DNA from: Chitinophagaceae bacterium
GTDB lineage: Bacteria; Bacteroidota; Bacteroidia; Chitinophagales; Chitinophagaceae
Reading direction: 5' to 3'
Assembly: GCA_023251255.1 (NCBI GenBank)
Contig: JAHEZD010000013.1
Location: 1 to 64,000, forward strand
DNA length: 64,000 nt
The notes under the pieces are model-generated. The model was not told the DNA's origin and ran no database searches. It was given only the letters and a program-made list of their open reading frames with translations. Position numbers and translations under genes: made by a program. Positions within the stretch are counted from its first letter, which is position 1, and the number at the start of each line of letters is the position of its first letter. Positions 9,402-18,123 of the stretch are shown here, one piece after another.

Positions 9402-10244
9402 ATGAAAAATCAAATTTATCCCTGCCTATGGTTTGATGGGCAAGCAAAAGAGGCAGCGGAACTATATTGCTCCATCTTCAAGGATTCCAGGATCACGGCG
9501 GACACCCCCATGGTGGTGAACTTTGAAATAAATGGGCAGAAGATAATGGGACTGAACGGCGGCCCCATATTCAAGATCAATCCATCCATTTCATTGCTGG
9601 TGAACTGCGGTTCGGACAGTGAAATTGAAAACGCCTACAACAAATTATTGGAAGGTGGCAAGGCCATGATGGCCCTGAACAAATACCCCTGGAGCGAGAA
9701 ATATGGCTGGGTGGTGGACAAATACGGCATGACCTGGCAATTGATGCTGGGCGGGCTGCCGCCCACTGGCGAGCGCATCGTTCCAACATTCCTTTTTGTT
9801 GGCGAGCAATACGGCAAGGCACAGGAGGCCATCCAATTGTACACGTCCATTTTCCCGGGCTCCCAAGCACACGAAGCACAATTGTACAAGGAAGGCGAAG
9901 GCCAACAAGTGGGCACGTTGAAGTTTGGCCACTTTACCCTGGCCAATAACCTCTTTGCAGCCATGGACGGGGCGGGTGCCCACGAATTCAAGTTCAACGA
10001 AGCCGTTTCCATTACCGTGAGCTGCGGTACGCAGGAAGAAATAGATACTTACTGGAACAAGCTTACCGCTGATGGTGGCGAAGAAAGCAAGTGCGGCTGG
10101 CTGAAAGATAAGTTCGGTGTGTCATGGCAAATTGTTCCCAGCGTATTGGGCAAGCTCATGACCAATCCAGACAAGGCACAAAAAGTAATGCAAATAGTGA
10201 TGCAAACGGTGAAGTTTGATATCAAGCAATTGGAAGAAGCTTAA
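9402..10244 (+). CDS. Two-domain VOC / PhnB-like protein
   Basis: A 280-residue cytosolic protein with two PhnB-like (3-demethylubiquinone methyltransferase-like, VOC superfamily) domains. Domain 1 begins IYPCLWFDGQAKEAAELYCS and contains KYGWVVDKYGMTWQLML. Domain 2 begins VPTFLFVGEQYGKAQEAIQL and contains CGWLKDKFGVSWQIVPSVL. Both repeats keep the closing D-K-[YF]-G-xx-WQ signature. The VOC fold is a metal-dependent scaffold for isomerases, dioxygenases and resistance proteins. Family members are annotated from homology to PhnB, and I cannot assign a substrate. A family-1 element begins 6 bp after the stop. Confidence 0.88.
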   Translation: MKNQIYPCLWFDGQAKEAAELYCSIFKDSRITADTPMVVNFEINGQKIMGLNGGPIFKINPSISLLVNCGSDSEIENAYNKLLEGGKAMMALNKYPWSEKYGWVVDKYGMTWQLMLGGLPPTGERIVPTFLFVGEQYGKAQEAIQLYTSIFPGSQAHEAQLYKEGEGQQVGTLKFGHFTLANNLFAAMDGAGAHEFKFNEAVSITVSCGTQEEIDTYWNKLTADGGEESKCGWLKDKFGVSWQIVPSVLGKLMTNPDKAQKVMQIVMQTVKFDIKQLEEA

Positions 10245-10589
10245 TAGCTATGTTACGCAAAATGTAGGATACTGATGTCAGCACCTGCCACGGTTTCCAT
10301 CGGGGTTGAGCAATGTCAAATGGGAGCTTGATTGTCACATGGAGCTTGTCGAAATGCGGCTAACGGAATCTCTATTGTCACATTGAGCTTGTCGAAATGT
10401 GGCTGCCGAAATCTTTCTTCGTGAAACCGCCTTCGACATGCTCAGGCTGACAATTTTCTACAAACCAAGTTCAGTTTTCATAAACGGAATCTCCATTGTC
10501 ACAGGAGCTTGTCGAAATGCGACCAACGGAATCATCCTTCATGAAACCGCATCCCATCCTATTACATTAACTCCATAAACAACACTTAT

Positions 10590-11006
10590 ATGGCACAGAT
10601 AACAGCATACCTCACATTCAACGGCAACTGCCGTGAAGCAATGACTTTCTATCAGGAATGCCTCGGCGGTGAACTGGTTTTCCAAACCGTTGGCTCATCG
10701 CCCATGGCCGATCAAATGCCACCGCAAATGAAGGGGAGCATCCTCCACTCCTCCCTGCACCATGGTGCCCTGGTGATCATGGCTTCGGATATGTGCAGCG
10801 ACAAGGGCCTGATCAAGGGCACCAATGTTACGCTCTGCATCAACAGTACCAGCGAAGAAGAAGCCAGGAACTTCTATGCGCTGCTTTCTGCTGGCGGCGA
10901 TGCCACCCACCCCATGCAGCCCACTTTCTGGGGCGCCCTGTTTGGCGACCTCACCGATCAATTCGGCACCCAATGGATGATCAATTTTGAAACCAACCAA
11001 CAATAA
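10590..11006 (+). CDS. VOC family / PhnB-like protein
   Basis: Single-domain 138-residue PhnB-like VOC protein: AYLTFNGNCREAMTFYQECL at the N-terminus, GALVIMASDM in the middle and a C-terminal GALFGDLTDQFGTQWMINFE, the family's closing motif. Likely cytosolic; substrate unknown. It ends 16 bp before the DoxX-like gene, so the two are probably co-transcribed. It begins just after a truncated unit of the ~120-bp repeat. Confidence 0.88.
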   Translation: MAQITAYLTFNGNCREAMTFYQECLGGELVFQTVGSSPMADQMPPQMKGSILHSSLHHGALVIMASDMCSDKGLIKGTNVTLCINSTSEEEARNFYALLSAGGDATHPMQPTFWGALFGDLTDQFGTQWMINFETNQQ

Positions 11007-11022
11007 CCATCAATCAAGCAAC

Positions 11023-11385
11023 ATGAAAAAAATAACCATCATTTACTGGGCCACCACCATCCTGATTTTTCTATTTGAAGGCGTGATGCCCGCACTCACT
11101 TCCAATACACAATTGGCCATAGACAGCATCAGGCACCTGGGCTATCCCGATTATTTCAGGGTCATGCTCACCGTGTTCAAAGTGGCGGGCGCACTGGCAC
11201 TGGTACTGCCATTTATAAAAGGCAGGGCCAAGGAGTGGGCCTATGCAGGTTTCACGTTTACGTTCATTTCCGCATCCGTTTCCAATGCTGCCATTTTTGG
11301 CATGGGCTTCGAAGCCGCCATGCCCCTGATCGTGTTATTGGTACTGGCTGTTTCCTATATTTACTACCATAAAATGGTGGACTAA
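11023..11385 (+). CDS. DoxX-like small membrane protein
   Basis: A 120-residue membrane protein with about four hydrophobic helices (IIYWATTILIFLFEG; VFKVAGALALVLPFI; AYAGFTFTFISASVSNAAIF; PLIVLLVLAVSYIYY). It has the HLGYP-DYFRVML loop typical of the DoxX-like family. Family members are linked loosely to redox or small-molecule resistance; the exact role is unknown. The frame is open from 10987, overlapping the VOC gene, but the ATG at 11023 begins directly at the first helix (MKKITIIYW) and is preferred. Confidence 0.82.
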   Translation: MKKITIIYWATTILIFLFEGVMPALTSNTQLAIDSIRHLGYPDYFRVMLTVFKVAGALALVLPFIKGRAKEWAYAGFTFTFISASVSNAAIFGMGFEAAMPLIVLLVLAVSYIYYHKMVD

Positions 11386-11870
11386 ACAGAATCTCCATTG
11401 TCACATTGGAGCTTGTCGAAATGCGACCAACGGAATCATCCTTCTTGAAATCGCCTTCAACATGCTCAGGCTGACAGTATTGTGTAAACTTGGCTCGTTT
11501 CATAAACGGAACCTCCATTGTCACATTGAGCTTGTCGAAATGCGACCAACGGAATCATCCTGCGTAAAATCGCCTTCGACATGCTCAGGCTGACAACATC
11601 GTGGAAATTTTGTTCCCGTTCCATAAACGGAATCTCCATTGTCACATTGAGCTTGTCGAAATGCGACCAACGGAACCATCCTTCGTAAAATCGCCTTCGA
11701 CATGCTCAGGCTGACAGCATCGTGGAAATTTTGTTCCCGTTCCATAAACGGAACCTCCATTGTCACATTGAGCTTGTCGAAATGCGACCAACGGAATCAT
11801 CCTTCGTAGAACCGCCTTCGACAGTAGTTCGACAAGCCCGCCTGAATGACAAGTCGAGCAGGCCCACTAT
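11386..11870. repeat. Tandem array of a ~120-bp repeat
   Basis: Four direct copies in which the phrase [AT]CTCCATTGTCACATT recurs at 11391, 11511, 11632 and 11753, a period of 120-121 bp. Two further units lie at about 10369 and 10489, before the VOC/DoxX genes. Each unit holds GAGCTTGTCGAAATGCGACC, then CATGCTCAGGCTGACA. The unit is part of the core of the family-1 element. Short open frames across it are shadows of the repeat. Confidence 0.8.
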
Positions 11871-11935
11871 GACAAGGCTGGCATTATTTCCACAATCTTT
11901 GCGTAACATTAGTTCACCACTTCAACCAAAACAAC

Positions 11936-12469
11936 ATGAACATCCTCTTTATCATCCTATCAGTCATCGGAGGCATCATTGCCCTGTTCCTGCTCATTGC
12001 CCTGCTCACCAAAAAGGAATGCATCATAGAGAAGCAGGTCATCATCAACAAATCCAAAGATGAGGTCTTCAATTATGTGAAGCTGATCAGGAACCAGGAA
12101 AAGTACAGTGTATGGGTAATGAAGGACCCGAACATCAAATTATTGTATGCGGGTATGGATGGCACAGTGGGTTTCACTTCCTCATGGACCAGCGAGGACA
12201 AGAATGTGGGCGTGGGCGCACAGGAAATCATCGCCATCCAAGAAGGCGAAAGCATCAGCATGGAACTCCGTTTCAAGAAACCCTTCGAGGCCACCAATTA
12301 TGCCACCACCACGGTTACGGCCCTCTCTGCCAACCAAACAAAACTGTCCAACGTTTTTTCCGGCAAGTCAGCATTCCCCATGAACATCATGAACCTTTTC
12401 ATGGAGAAACTGGTGGGCAGGGACATGCAGCAGAACCTGGACAACGTGAAGAAAATCCTGGAAGGTTAA
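11936..12469 (+). CDS. Membrane-anchored SRPBCC family protein
   Basis: A 177-residue protein with one N-terminal membrane helix (ILFIILSVIGGIIALFLLIA, about residues 2-21) followed by a polyketide cyclase/SRPBCC domain. That domain starts IEKQVIINKSKDEVFNYVKL, passes through YSVWVMKDPNIK, and ends in a long helix ending in NLDNVKKILEG. The ligand is unknown. The start at 11936 places the helix at the very N-terminus, the usual arrangement for this subfamily. It is 26 bp past the right end of the family-1 element. Confidence 0.85.
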   Translation: MNILFIILSVIGGIIALFLLIALLTKKECIIEKQVIINKSKDEVFNYVKLIRNQEKYSVWVMKDPNIKLLYAGMDGTVGFTSSWTSEDKNVGVGAQEIIAIQEGESISMELRFKKPFEATNYATTTVTALSANQTKLSNVFSGKSAFPMNIMNLFMEKLVGRDMQQNLDNVKKILEG

Positions 12470-12855
12470 AAGCCACCCTATTTGTAAGGGGAAGGTTTTT
12501 TGCTCCGCAAAAAACTGTTGGCCACGAACCTGCCTGCCGGCAAAGGCAGGTGTCACGAATAACACGAATAGGTTTTTATTAGCGCATATCCCAAATCAGC
12601 AATCCTAACCTCCTCCTCCATTAACCCGCAAACCGTAACTACCCAACTTCTTCCCCCCTACTCCACCCAAATCAGCAATCACAAATCTCAAATCAGAAAT
12701 CTAACACCCTCCTCCATTAACTAACCCGCAACCCGTAACCACCCAACTTCTTCCTCCCTCCCCCATCAATCACCAATTAACCTCCCGATAAAACATCGGG
12801 ATAACCTTTTTATCCCCCACAGTTCACCGCATAGCTTTAATTTAGCACCGGAACA
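12470..12855. other. Intergenic region with REP insert and direct repeats
   Basis: No gene is supported here. It holds a 22-bp palindromic insert at 12529-12550. It also holds an imperfect direct repeat of ~50 bp (about 12611-12658 and 12707-12757, both with CTCCTCCATTAA and ACCCAACTTCTTCC) and several AAATCAGCAATC-type phrases. A possible terminator hairpin lies at the right end. Confidence 0.6.
12783..12812 (+). terminator. Possible terminator hairpin
   Basis: Stem TCCCGAT / ATCGGGA with a 5-nt loop followed by TAACCTTTTTAT. It lies ~310 bp after the SRPBCC stop, far for a simple terminator, so support is modest. Confidence 0.35.
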
Positions 12856-14871
12856 ATGCAACCAAGATTTCACATACCACTACTGTTTTTGCTGCTGCTT
12901 CAATTGGCGGCCAGTGCCCAAACCTGCACCACACTTGGTCAGAACCCTTCCACCGCTTTCCCCGTTTGCGGCCTCAGCACTTTTGCACAGAACAATGTGC
13001 CCATCTGTGGCGGCATCACCGTGCCCAGCCAGTGCGTGGGGCCACTGTTTGCAGACAGGAACCCCTTCTGGTACAAGTTCACCTGCTTCACTGCGGGCAC
13101 ATTGGGCTTTGCCATCACCCCCAATAATATTACGGACGATTACGATTGGCAAATTTTTGATGTTACGGGCCACGACCCCAATGATGTGTACTCGGACCCT
13201 ACTTTATTTGTATGCTGCGACTGGACGGGTGACGGCGGCATCACGGGTGCTTCCGCGGCCGGTACCTTGCCCAATGGCTGCGACGGGTTTGGCCAGCCGC
13301 TCTTCACGGCCATGCCCACCTTGATCCTGGGACATAATTATTTACTGCTCATCAGCCATTTCACCAATTCACAAAGTGGTTACAGTTTATCCTTTGGGGG
13401 CGGCACGGCGGTGATTACCGACCCTGACCCTCCCACCATCGAAAAGGTAAAAGCTGGCTGCACCGGTACAGAGATCTACGTGAAGCTGAGCAAGCGCATG
13501 AAGTGCAGCAGCCTCACAGCCAGTGGAAGCGAGTTCACCGTAAGCCCCACTGGGGGCGCTACTGTTTCATCGGCCGTTGGTTTCGGGTGCAGCAATTCAT
13601 TTGATATGGATTCCGTCATCGTTACGCTGAGCAATCCCCTACCGCCGGGCAACTATACCCTCACCGTGCAGAACGGTACGGATGGCAATACCATTTTGGA
13701 CAATTGCGGCGTGGCCGTTCCCGTGGGCAACAATGGCAGCTTTACCGTCATGGCTGCAGTGCCCACTTTAATGGACAGTATTTCACCCGTGCCCTGTGCG
13801 GCCACCAGTATCCAATTGGTGTTCAAGCAGCCCATCCTATGCAGTTCCATTGCTGCCGATGGTAGCGACTTCACCATCACGGGCCCCGCCCCTGTTACCA
13901 TTGCCAATGCTTCGGGCAACTGCGGTGCGGGCAGCCTTTCCAGCAATACCCTCACCGTGGGCCTCTCCGCCCCCATTTCCGTAGCGGGCACTTACCAGAT
14001 CAAACTGGTTACGGGCAGCGATGGCAATACCCTGTTCAATGAATGTGCCGTGGCCACACCCACCAATTCCATCCTCAGCTTCCTGGGCCTGAGTGCCGCC
14101 AATGCTGCCTTCAGTTTCCAGATTGCCTATGGTTGCAAGCAGGACACGGTAACCTTCCTGCACAATGCGGGCAATGGCGTGAACCAATGGAAATGGACCT
14201 TTGACGACAATACCAGCAGCACCGTTCCCAATCCCTTCAGGTACTACACGGTGTTCGGCGCCAAGCCCATCAAGCTCTGGGTGACCAATGGCATCTGCAA
14301 TGACAGTATCGTGCAGACCGTTGACCTATTGAACGATAGCGTAAGGGCCAATTTTTCCGCACCGGCGTTCCTATGCCCGGAAGACCAGGCCATTTTTGTG
14401 GACAGCAGCAAGGGCACCATTGCCATTTGGAACTGGGATTTCAGCAATGGCAGTACCAGTTCATTGCAGGTGCCACCGCCCCAAACCTATGCACCCGTAC
14501 CGCAGGAAAAAAAGATCACGGTGCGGCTGATTGCCAAAGGAGTGGCCAATTGTTATGATACGGCTTACCGGAGCATGAAACTCATCCCCAATTGCACCAT
14601 TGATGTGCCCACTGCCTTCACGCCCAATGGCGATGGGCTGAACGATTACCTCTACCCCCTACATGCCTACAAGGCCGATAAATTAACGTTCCGTGTGTAC
14701 AACCGTTATGGCCAACTGGTGTTCAGCACCACCGATTGGTTGAGGAAATGGGACGGTACCTTCTCCGGCCAGCCGCAGGATACGGGCGTGTATGCCTGGA
14801 TGCTGCAGTACACCCACCATGATACCGGCAGGCAGGTTTTCCAAAAGGGAACCACGGTGCTGATCAGGTAG
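12856..14871 (+). CDS. Secreted PKD-domain protein with gliding/T9SS C-terminal domain
   Basis: A 671-residue protein with a clear signal peptide (MQPRFHIPLLFLLLLQLAASAQ). The N-terminal ~180 residues are Cys-rich and start with TCTTLGQNPSTAFPVCG, a motif common in Bacteroidota secreted proteins. Two Ig-like/SbsA-like repeats follow, each with LPPGNYTLTVQNGTDGNTIL-type ends. Then come two PKD-like domains (QWKWTFDDNTSS and IWNWDFSNGSTSS). The last ~80 residues (DVPTAFTPNGDGLNDYLYPL to KGTTVLIR) are a CHU_C domain, the signal for type IX secretion. The role is inferred as a surface or secreted binding protein; no enzyme domain is seen. It shares its C-terminal signal with the protein at 145-2790 but no other clear part. 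Confidence 0.87.
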   Translation: MQPRFHIPLLFLLLLQLAASAQTCTTLGQNPSTAFPVCGLSTFAQNNVPICGGITVPSQCVGPLFADRNPFWYKFTCFTAGTLGFAITPNNITDDYDWQIFDVTGHDPNDVYSDPTLFVCCDWTGDGGITGASAAGTLPNGCDGFGQPLFTAMPTLILGHNYLLLISHFTNSQSGYSLSFGGGTAVITDPDPPTIEKVKAGCTGTEIYVKLSKRMKCSSLTASGSEFTVSPTGGATVSSAVGFGCSNSFDMDSVIVTLSNPLPPGNYTLTVQNGTDGNTILDNCGVAVPVGNNGSFTVMAAVPTLMDSISPVPCAATSIQLVFKQPILCSSIAADGSDFTITGPAPVTIANASGNCGAGSLSSNTLTVGLSAPISVAGTYQIKLVTGSDGNTLFNECAVATPTNSILSFLGLSAANAAFSFQIAYGCKQDTVTFLHNAGNGVNQWKWTFDDNTSSTVPNPFRYYTVFGAKPIKLWVTNGICNDSIVQTVDLLNDSVRANFSAPAFLCPEDQAIFVDSSKGTIAIWNWDFSNGSTSSLQVPPPQTYAPVPQEKKITVRLIAKGVANCYDTAYRSMKLIPNCTIDVPTAFTPNGDGLNDYLYPLHAYKADKLTFRVYNRYGQLVFSTTDWLRKWDGTFSGQPQDTGVYAWMLQYTHHDTGRQVFQKGTTVLIR

Positions 14872-14903
14872 GACTGGATTGTGAATGGCCGCCCATTCAC
14901 GAT

Positions 14904-14926
14904 GATGCCTTTGGCATCTGTTTTTG
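14904..14926 (+). terminator. Terminator after the PKD/CHU_C gene
   Basis: GATGCC-TTT-GGCATC stem followed by TGTTTTT, 32 bp after the stop codon. A second short stem (GTGAATGG / CCATTCAC) lies just before it. Confidence 0.55.
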
Positions 14927-15809
14927 CCACGAATAGCACCAACCGATAATTATCGGTTTTGCACGAATGGTTTCACGAATAATCGAGTTGCCTCATGATT
15001 GCCGTTTGCGGCAACAATTAGTGAAAAAGATTAATACAAATCAACGCTGTTCATGGCTAAAAGAGGCTATTGAATTTACATAGCAAATCCCTGAGATTAC
15101 TTTAGGCAGCTTCTTAGTGCTGATGGCTAAACTGTTCAATTCAAAAAGCTTGGTTGCTGCAAGCAGCAAACCCTTTGACTATATGCATAATTGCTTCGCC
15201 TTCATTTTTTTACCTAGAAGTCAGGAACTGAATTACCGCCTTTCAGTAGGCAAGTTCCCGGTAAGCTATCTTTCTTTGGAAGAAATCCAACCCTAGTAAA
15301 GCAACGATGGCAAAAAGGATAAAGCCTATTGGTACCACAATGTCTTTCGCCTAAAAACTGGCTAACTGGAACTGCCCACCACACCCAATTACCCAGTTAT
15401 GCACCAATTTGTAACTTAAGAAAAAAAAGAACAATACCCTGTTGGCGGAGTTAATTCTTCCAAAATCAGATTAAGTAGGTATTTGCATCATTGCCCTTCG
15501 ACTTTAGTCAAGGGACAATAATATTGGGTGGGTGGTATTGGCTTTAGCCCAAGCTCGCATTTTGGGCTAAAGCCCGAGTAGTGATCGTTCTTTTCATAAC
15601 CCCGACCTAAAGGATCGGGGCAATGAAACCATTGTACCTATTGACGCATTATTCTATTTTTAACTTCAAAGGCGAATTAACTCCTCCAACGGGTAACAAT
15701 AACTAATTAGTACCACCGACAACTTCAATAACAAGGTTTTCAAGCGCATCGCCCATTCCTATAAAAAGGTCGGGAAACTCAATGGGTGCCCCAACCCTAT
15801 CTATCCCGA
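14927..15809. other. Gene-poor 0.9-kb stretch with hairpins
   Basis: No convincing complete gene. Visible structure: a 13-bp stem GGCTTTAGCCCAA / TTGGGCTAAAGCC at 15540-15574, a CCCCGA / TCGGGG stem near 15600-15623, and a piece resembling the end of the 164-bp element (GCAGCTTCTTAG near 15106). There is also a short open run (15703-15834) whose translation looks coding-like (KVFKRIAHSYKKVGKLNG) but has no start or partner. I treat the stretch as decayed DNA. Confidence 0.5.
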
Positions 15810-17786
15810 TTACCTGTTCCTCACTGTAAAACCGCAGGTCAGGATGCCCACTTCATCTATTTTCACATTGCTCATGGAGGAGCGGGTGGAGCGCTGCTCA
15901 TTGCTGTCCTTGAACAGGTCGTCCACCACGGTTTCGATGGACTTCATGGGGGTGCCACGGCTTTTCTTCCTGTTCAGCACACTGCGCAGATCGATGGGTG
16001 CCTTGGTCACGATGAGCTTGAACATCTCCTTGCCATTGGGCGTTCCCTTGTCCACCGTAATTTCCCCAATGGGAATGGTCTGCTTGGGGTGGATCACATA
16101 GTCCGATGCCTCGCTGCTGTCATCGGGCAGCAGCACTTTCACTTCATTGTCCGGCATCAGGTCCAGGATGGTATAGTAATAATCTTCCGTGCCCGTATTG
16201 GTAACCTGTATTTCAAAACCATCATCGGGCCCCAGCACGATTTCATTCTGGTTCGTCTGTTTGGCCTTGGGCACAATTTCCATCTTGATGTATTTGGAGA
16301 AGGCGCCACCATCCACCATGTTCCGCAGGTATTTGGCCCGCATGGTGCGTTTGATGCCGTCCAGGAAATACTTGAAATCATCCCCGCTCAGGGAGTCCTT
16401 CACGGTTTTGGCATAGTGTACACTGTCCCCCTTTTCCAGCAGGCTTATTTTATAGCCGCCAGCAGGGTCCTTGGCAATGTCCAGGGTATAATCGGGGTTG
16501 TCGCTGATACTCAGGTACTGGTAGGGCCTGATGTCGTTCATGAACCGGCTGGCAATGCCGCTGGCCACTTTGGACTTGGCCTCCTTGTTCTGGATAAAGA
16601 GGGCCGCTGCAAACTCGCCGGAACTGGCCGCTTCGATCTTCACTTCATAGGCCGCATTCTTCTGTAGGGGCTTGCTGCAGGTACAGATGCTCTGGAAACT
16701 GCTCACCTGTGTTACCACCGCATCGGTGTACGCATCATTGCTCCCCATTTCATATACCTTGAGTGTGGTGCCCTTGTTGATGCTGTTGAGCTGTCCCTGG
16801 TTGATGATGAAGGTGGTATCGTTGAACTTGTTGGACGCATTGTTGAAGCGCTGCTCCACCGCTATCACCGTGGGCTTGGAGATGTATTTGCCGCCAAATA
16901 CTTCCAGGTCAAGGTTGCCCTCCACCATGGGGATCTGCGTGGGGATTTCCCCCTGTATAAAGGCCTTCATTTTCTGGAACAGGATGGCATAATTGCTTTC
17001 GGGCGGCAGGTTGGTGATGGACTTGGCAAAGGCGAAGGACAGGGAGCCCACGCCCTTTTGCGCATCGTCCTTCACTTCATAGTTGGGCTGGTTGGGGCTG
17101 CAGGCGCTGAACACCACCATGCTGCCCATGCCTTCGGTAAAACCTTCCAGCATGCCTTCCTCGGGGTGCTTGTTCAGGTCGATCTTCACATTGGGCTTGT
17201 AGCCCGGTGAGGAAAAAGGGATTTCCGTTCCCCGCTTGATCCCCTGGCCCCTGGTGGCGGTACCCGAATGGCAGGCATCGATCAGCACCACCAAACTACC
17301 GCTGGCACCAATCTTCTTCCTGATCCTGTTCAGCTTCTCGCCCAGTAGGTCGTCACGGAAATGGTTCTCCCCATGGTAGGTCACGGGATCGTAGCGGCCA
17401 TCCGCATCATAGCAAACCAGCGCCTCGTCGTAGCCATCTATTTCATCGCCATTGTCGTCCTCAATCTGCTGGCCATGACCGGAAAACTGGAAGTACACGA
17501 TATCGCCCTCGCTCACCTTATTGTACAGGTCGTCCAATGCTTTTACCATGCCCTTCTTCGTAGCGTTTGCATTTACCAGCGTATCGATATTGCTGTTGTC
17601 GAAGCCCGATTTCAGCAGGGCCTGCTTCACATAGCGCATATCGTTCATGGAGCTCAGGTTGCGCCATTGCCCCGCTTTGGGGTATTCGCCAATGGCCACG
17701 ATCAGGGCAATCTTTTTCTGGTTGGCCGGTTCCATGGCCGAAATAAAGGCCAGGCCGATGAGCAATGCACAAACTATCTTTTTCAT
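15810..17786 (-). CDS. Secreted caspase-family (C14) protease with DUF4384-like tail
   Basis: A 658-residue protein with a signal peptide (MKKIVCALLIGLAFISAM) and a caspase-like p20 domain from KIALIVAIGEYP. The catalytic dyad is complete: histidine in YFQFSGHGQQI (H104) and cysteine in LVVLIDACHSGTA (C172). The acidic loop GDEIDGYDEALVCYDADG is typical of bacterial orthocaspases, which prefer basic P1 residues. The C-terminal half contains a region like DUF4384 (FEIQVTNTGTEDYYYTILDL and VLLPDD), a partner often fused to such proteases. The substrate is unknown and the location is inferred as periplasmic or extracellular. The ATG at 17786 is chosen; an in-frame TTG lies 6 bp upstream. No gasdermin-like or other obvious substrate gene is adjacent. 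Confidence 0.87.
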   Translation of the reverse strand: MKKIVCALLIGLAFISAMEPANQKKIALIVAIGEYPKAGQWRNLSSMNDMRYVKQALLKSGFDNSNIDTLVNANATKKGMVKALDDLYNKVSEGDIVYFQFSGHGQQIEDDNGDEIDGYDEALVCYDADGRYDPVTYHGENHFRDDLLGEKLNRIRKKIGASGSLVVLIDACHSGTATRGQGIKRGTEIPFSSPGYKPNVKIDLNKHPEEGMLEGFTEGMGSMVVFSACSPNQPNYEVKDDAQKGVGSLSFAFAKSITNLPPESNYAILFQKMKAFIQGEIPTQIPMVEGNLDLEVFGGKYISKPTVIAVEQRFNNASNKFNDTTFIINQGQLNSINKGTTLKVYEMGSNDAYTDAVVTQVSSFQSICTCSKPLQKNAAYEVKIEAASSGEFAAALFIQNKEAKSKVASGIASRFMNDIRPYQYLSISDNPDYTLDIAKDPAGGYKISLLEKGDSVHYAKTVKDSLSGDDFKYFLDGIKRTMRAKYLRNMVDGGAFSKYIKMEIVPKAKQTNQNEIVLGPDDGFEIQVTNTGTEDYYYTILDLMPDNEVKVLLPDDSSEASDYVIHPKQTIPIGEITVDKGTPNGKEMFKLIVTKAPIDLRSVLNRKKSRGTPMKSIETVVDDLFKDSNEQRSTRSSMSNVKIDEVGILTCGFTVRNR

Positions 17787-18123
17787 GATCAACTGTTTTG
17801 GTAAGGTTTCCGGATGGATGCAGTAAAGGCGCCGATTGCATCCGCAATATAAGTGTGCAATATAGTTTTTGCAATACTTTGGATTTTTGCGGGTGGAGGG
17901 TATTTAAGGGGGAAGGTCCAGCTCTTTCAAAAATTTGACTACCCTGCGTAACTAGCTAAGCATAAACAAATGAAGAACTCATCACTGGAAATACAATAGG
18001 TCCGCAATATGGACCATTATATTGACATCATTTTTTCATGTTTACGATTTGTTTCCTGAAATGACATTATTTCGGAAATAAGTGTCATTGTTAATGCCTT
18101 GATATTAATTATTGATTAGGAAA
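17787..18123. other. Intergenic region, nothing distinct
   Basis: AT-rich toward the right. It holds the upstream region of the caspase gene and the 3' flank of the membrane-protein gene. I see no gene or strong hairpin. Confidence 0.4.

Larger units (their letters stand above)
10251..11909 (+). mobile_element. Family-1 element carrying VOC and DoxX-like genes (copy C)
   Basis: The left end TGTTACGCAAA at 10251 and right end TTTGCGTAACA at 11899-11909 match the ends of the ~200-bp copies A and B. Here they are 1,659 bp apart. The left part matches copy A for about the first 190 bp, and the right ~40 bp matches its right end. Between them lie a ~120-bp repeat in about six copies (two before and four after the genes) and two complete genes. 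I read this as an element whose core was amplified and which now holds a gene pair. Two unrelated copies with a chance gene pair between them is the alternative. Confidence 0.5.

Noticed and set aside
11386-11870. CRISPR array
   Set aside because: The ~120-bp units are contiguous direct copies with matching interiors, not short repeats with variable spacers.
15703-15834. Short coding-like open run before the caspase gene's 3' end
   Set aside because: It has no start codon or recognisable family and runs into the caspase gene. It is kept only as a possible relic.
17518-17874. Minus-strand frame overlapping the caspase start
   Set aside because: Different frame from the caspase signal peptide, with no family text; a shadow of the real gene.
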